Assembly: GCA_023257035.1 (NCBI GenBank)
Contig: JALRDI010000052.1
Span: 1 to 21,042, forward strand
From: Ilumatobacteraceae bacterium
GTDB lineage: Bacteria; Actinomycetota; Acidimicrobiia; Acidimicrobiales; Ilumatobacteraceae
Reading direction: 5' to 3'
Length of the DNA stretch: 21,042 nt
A program made the position numbers and the translations under genes. Below, in pieces: positions 20,782 to 21,042 of this stretch. Position 1 is the first letter of the stretch; each line of letters starts with the position of its first letter. The notes under the pieces were generated by a model. That model did no database searches. It was not told where the DNA came from and saw nothing but the letters and a program-made list of their open reading frames with translations.

Positions 20782-21042
20782 ATGGTGGGTGAACAGCCGT
20801 CGCCAGTCCAAGTGCTTCGAGAGATGCTGCATGCCTGCATCCCAAGTTGGCTTGCAGGAAAAATGAACGAGGTGTTGTGCCAACAAGGAAGAGAAGGAGC
20901 AGTGGTCGAAGACAGCGTTACCGATGTCGTCGAATCTGTATCAACAACCCTCCTTGCGCAACTTGATGAACTCCTCGCCACCGACCCTGATGAGCAGCGG
21001 GCAAATCCCCTTGCGGTGGTGAGAGCCGCCCTTCAGGTGCCA
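20782..21042 (+). CDS. Conserved-looking hypothetical protein, 5' part only (runs off the window)
   Basis: The frame is open from ATG 20782 to the last base, 87 codons with no stop. The product begins MVGEQPSPVQVLREMLHACIPS and contains an acidic helix-rich stretch (VVEDSVTDVVESVSTTLLAQLDELLATDPDEQ) ending in RANPLAVVRAALQVP. Codon use is like the neighbouring genes. The last stretch resembles a conserved actinobacterial hypothetical family, from memory only. It is divergent from the solute-binding protein gene, with 19 bases between the starts. The start is uncertain: AGAAGAG just before ATG 20782 is too close for a good ribosome site, and ATG 20824 or 20863 are alternatives. Confidence 0.55.
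   Translation, partial: MVGEQPSPVQVLREMLHACIPSWLAGKMNEVLCQQGREGAVVEDSVTDVVESVSTTLLAQLDELLATDPDEQRANPLAVVRAALQVP

Noticed and set aside
20763..20981. 73-residue N-terminal extension of the binding protein
   Set aside because: It would place a signal peptide in the middle of the protein and covers the divergent gene; ATG 20762 gives a normal lipoprotein start.

Overview
The window reads as a stretch of chromosome from an actinobacterium of moderate G+C content, most likely of the Acidimicrobiia type. This is inferred from gene content: a rex-hemACDBL cluster, a HemQ-type coproheme decarboxylase, a mycobacterial-style CysO, a DUF3263 protein, LytR_C proteins with Thr-rich linkers, and Tat-exported beta-module repeats. 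Genes are densely packed, and many apparently lack a Shine-Dalgarno site. Instead a TANNNT hexamer lies 6-8 bases before the start codon, as expected for leaderless mRNAs. I see no phage, insertion sequence, CRISPR array or obvious genomic island.

Layout. Positions 1-93 hold the end of a tiny membrane peptide. Positions 150-6166 are the redox sensor Rex followed by hemA, hemC, hemD, hemB and hemL, which together make uroporphyrinogen III from glutamyl-tRNA. A near-consensus Rex operator overlaps the promoter, so tetrapyrrole synthesis is probably tied to the NADH/NAD+ ratio. Positions 6188-7869 are a two-gene ABC-2 exporter. Positions 7908-8561 are a dienelactone-hydrolase-like protein, convergent with a Crp/Fnr regulator (8566-9252). 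The regulator is divergent from ispD-ispF-rlmB (9283-11338), two isoprenoid enzymes and an rRNA methylase. Positions 11402-13183 encode a Tat-exported protein with three related beta modules and a sortase-like domain whose expected catalytic His is Tyr. A tRNA-Thr(UGU) follows at 13277-13352.

Positions 13360-14301 (minus) encode a 2-oxoglutarate/Fe(II) oxygenase. Two paralogous LytR_C proteins (14384-14947 and 15920-16573) flank uridine kinase (minus) and a DUF3263 gene. Then come glycerate kinase (minus), the sulfur carrier cysO, a DcsG-like ATP-grasp ligase, hemQ, an ABC-type solute-binding lipoprotein (minus), and a divergent gene cut by the window edge.

How it fits together: hemACDBL supplies uroporphyrinogen III, and hemQ about 13 kb away performs the last step of the coproporphyrin-dependent heme pathway. 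The genes for the steps between are not in the window. The least conventional items are the fused sortase-like protein, a four-cysteine N-terminal extension on HemL with exact five-residue spacing, and the shared leaderless promoter layout.
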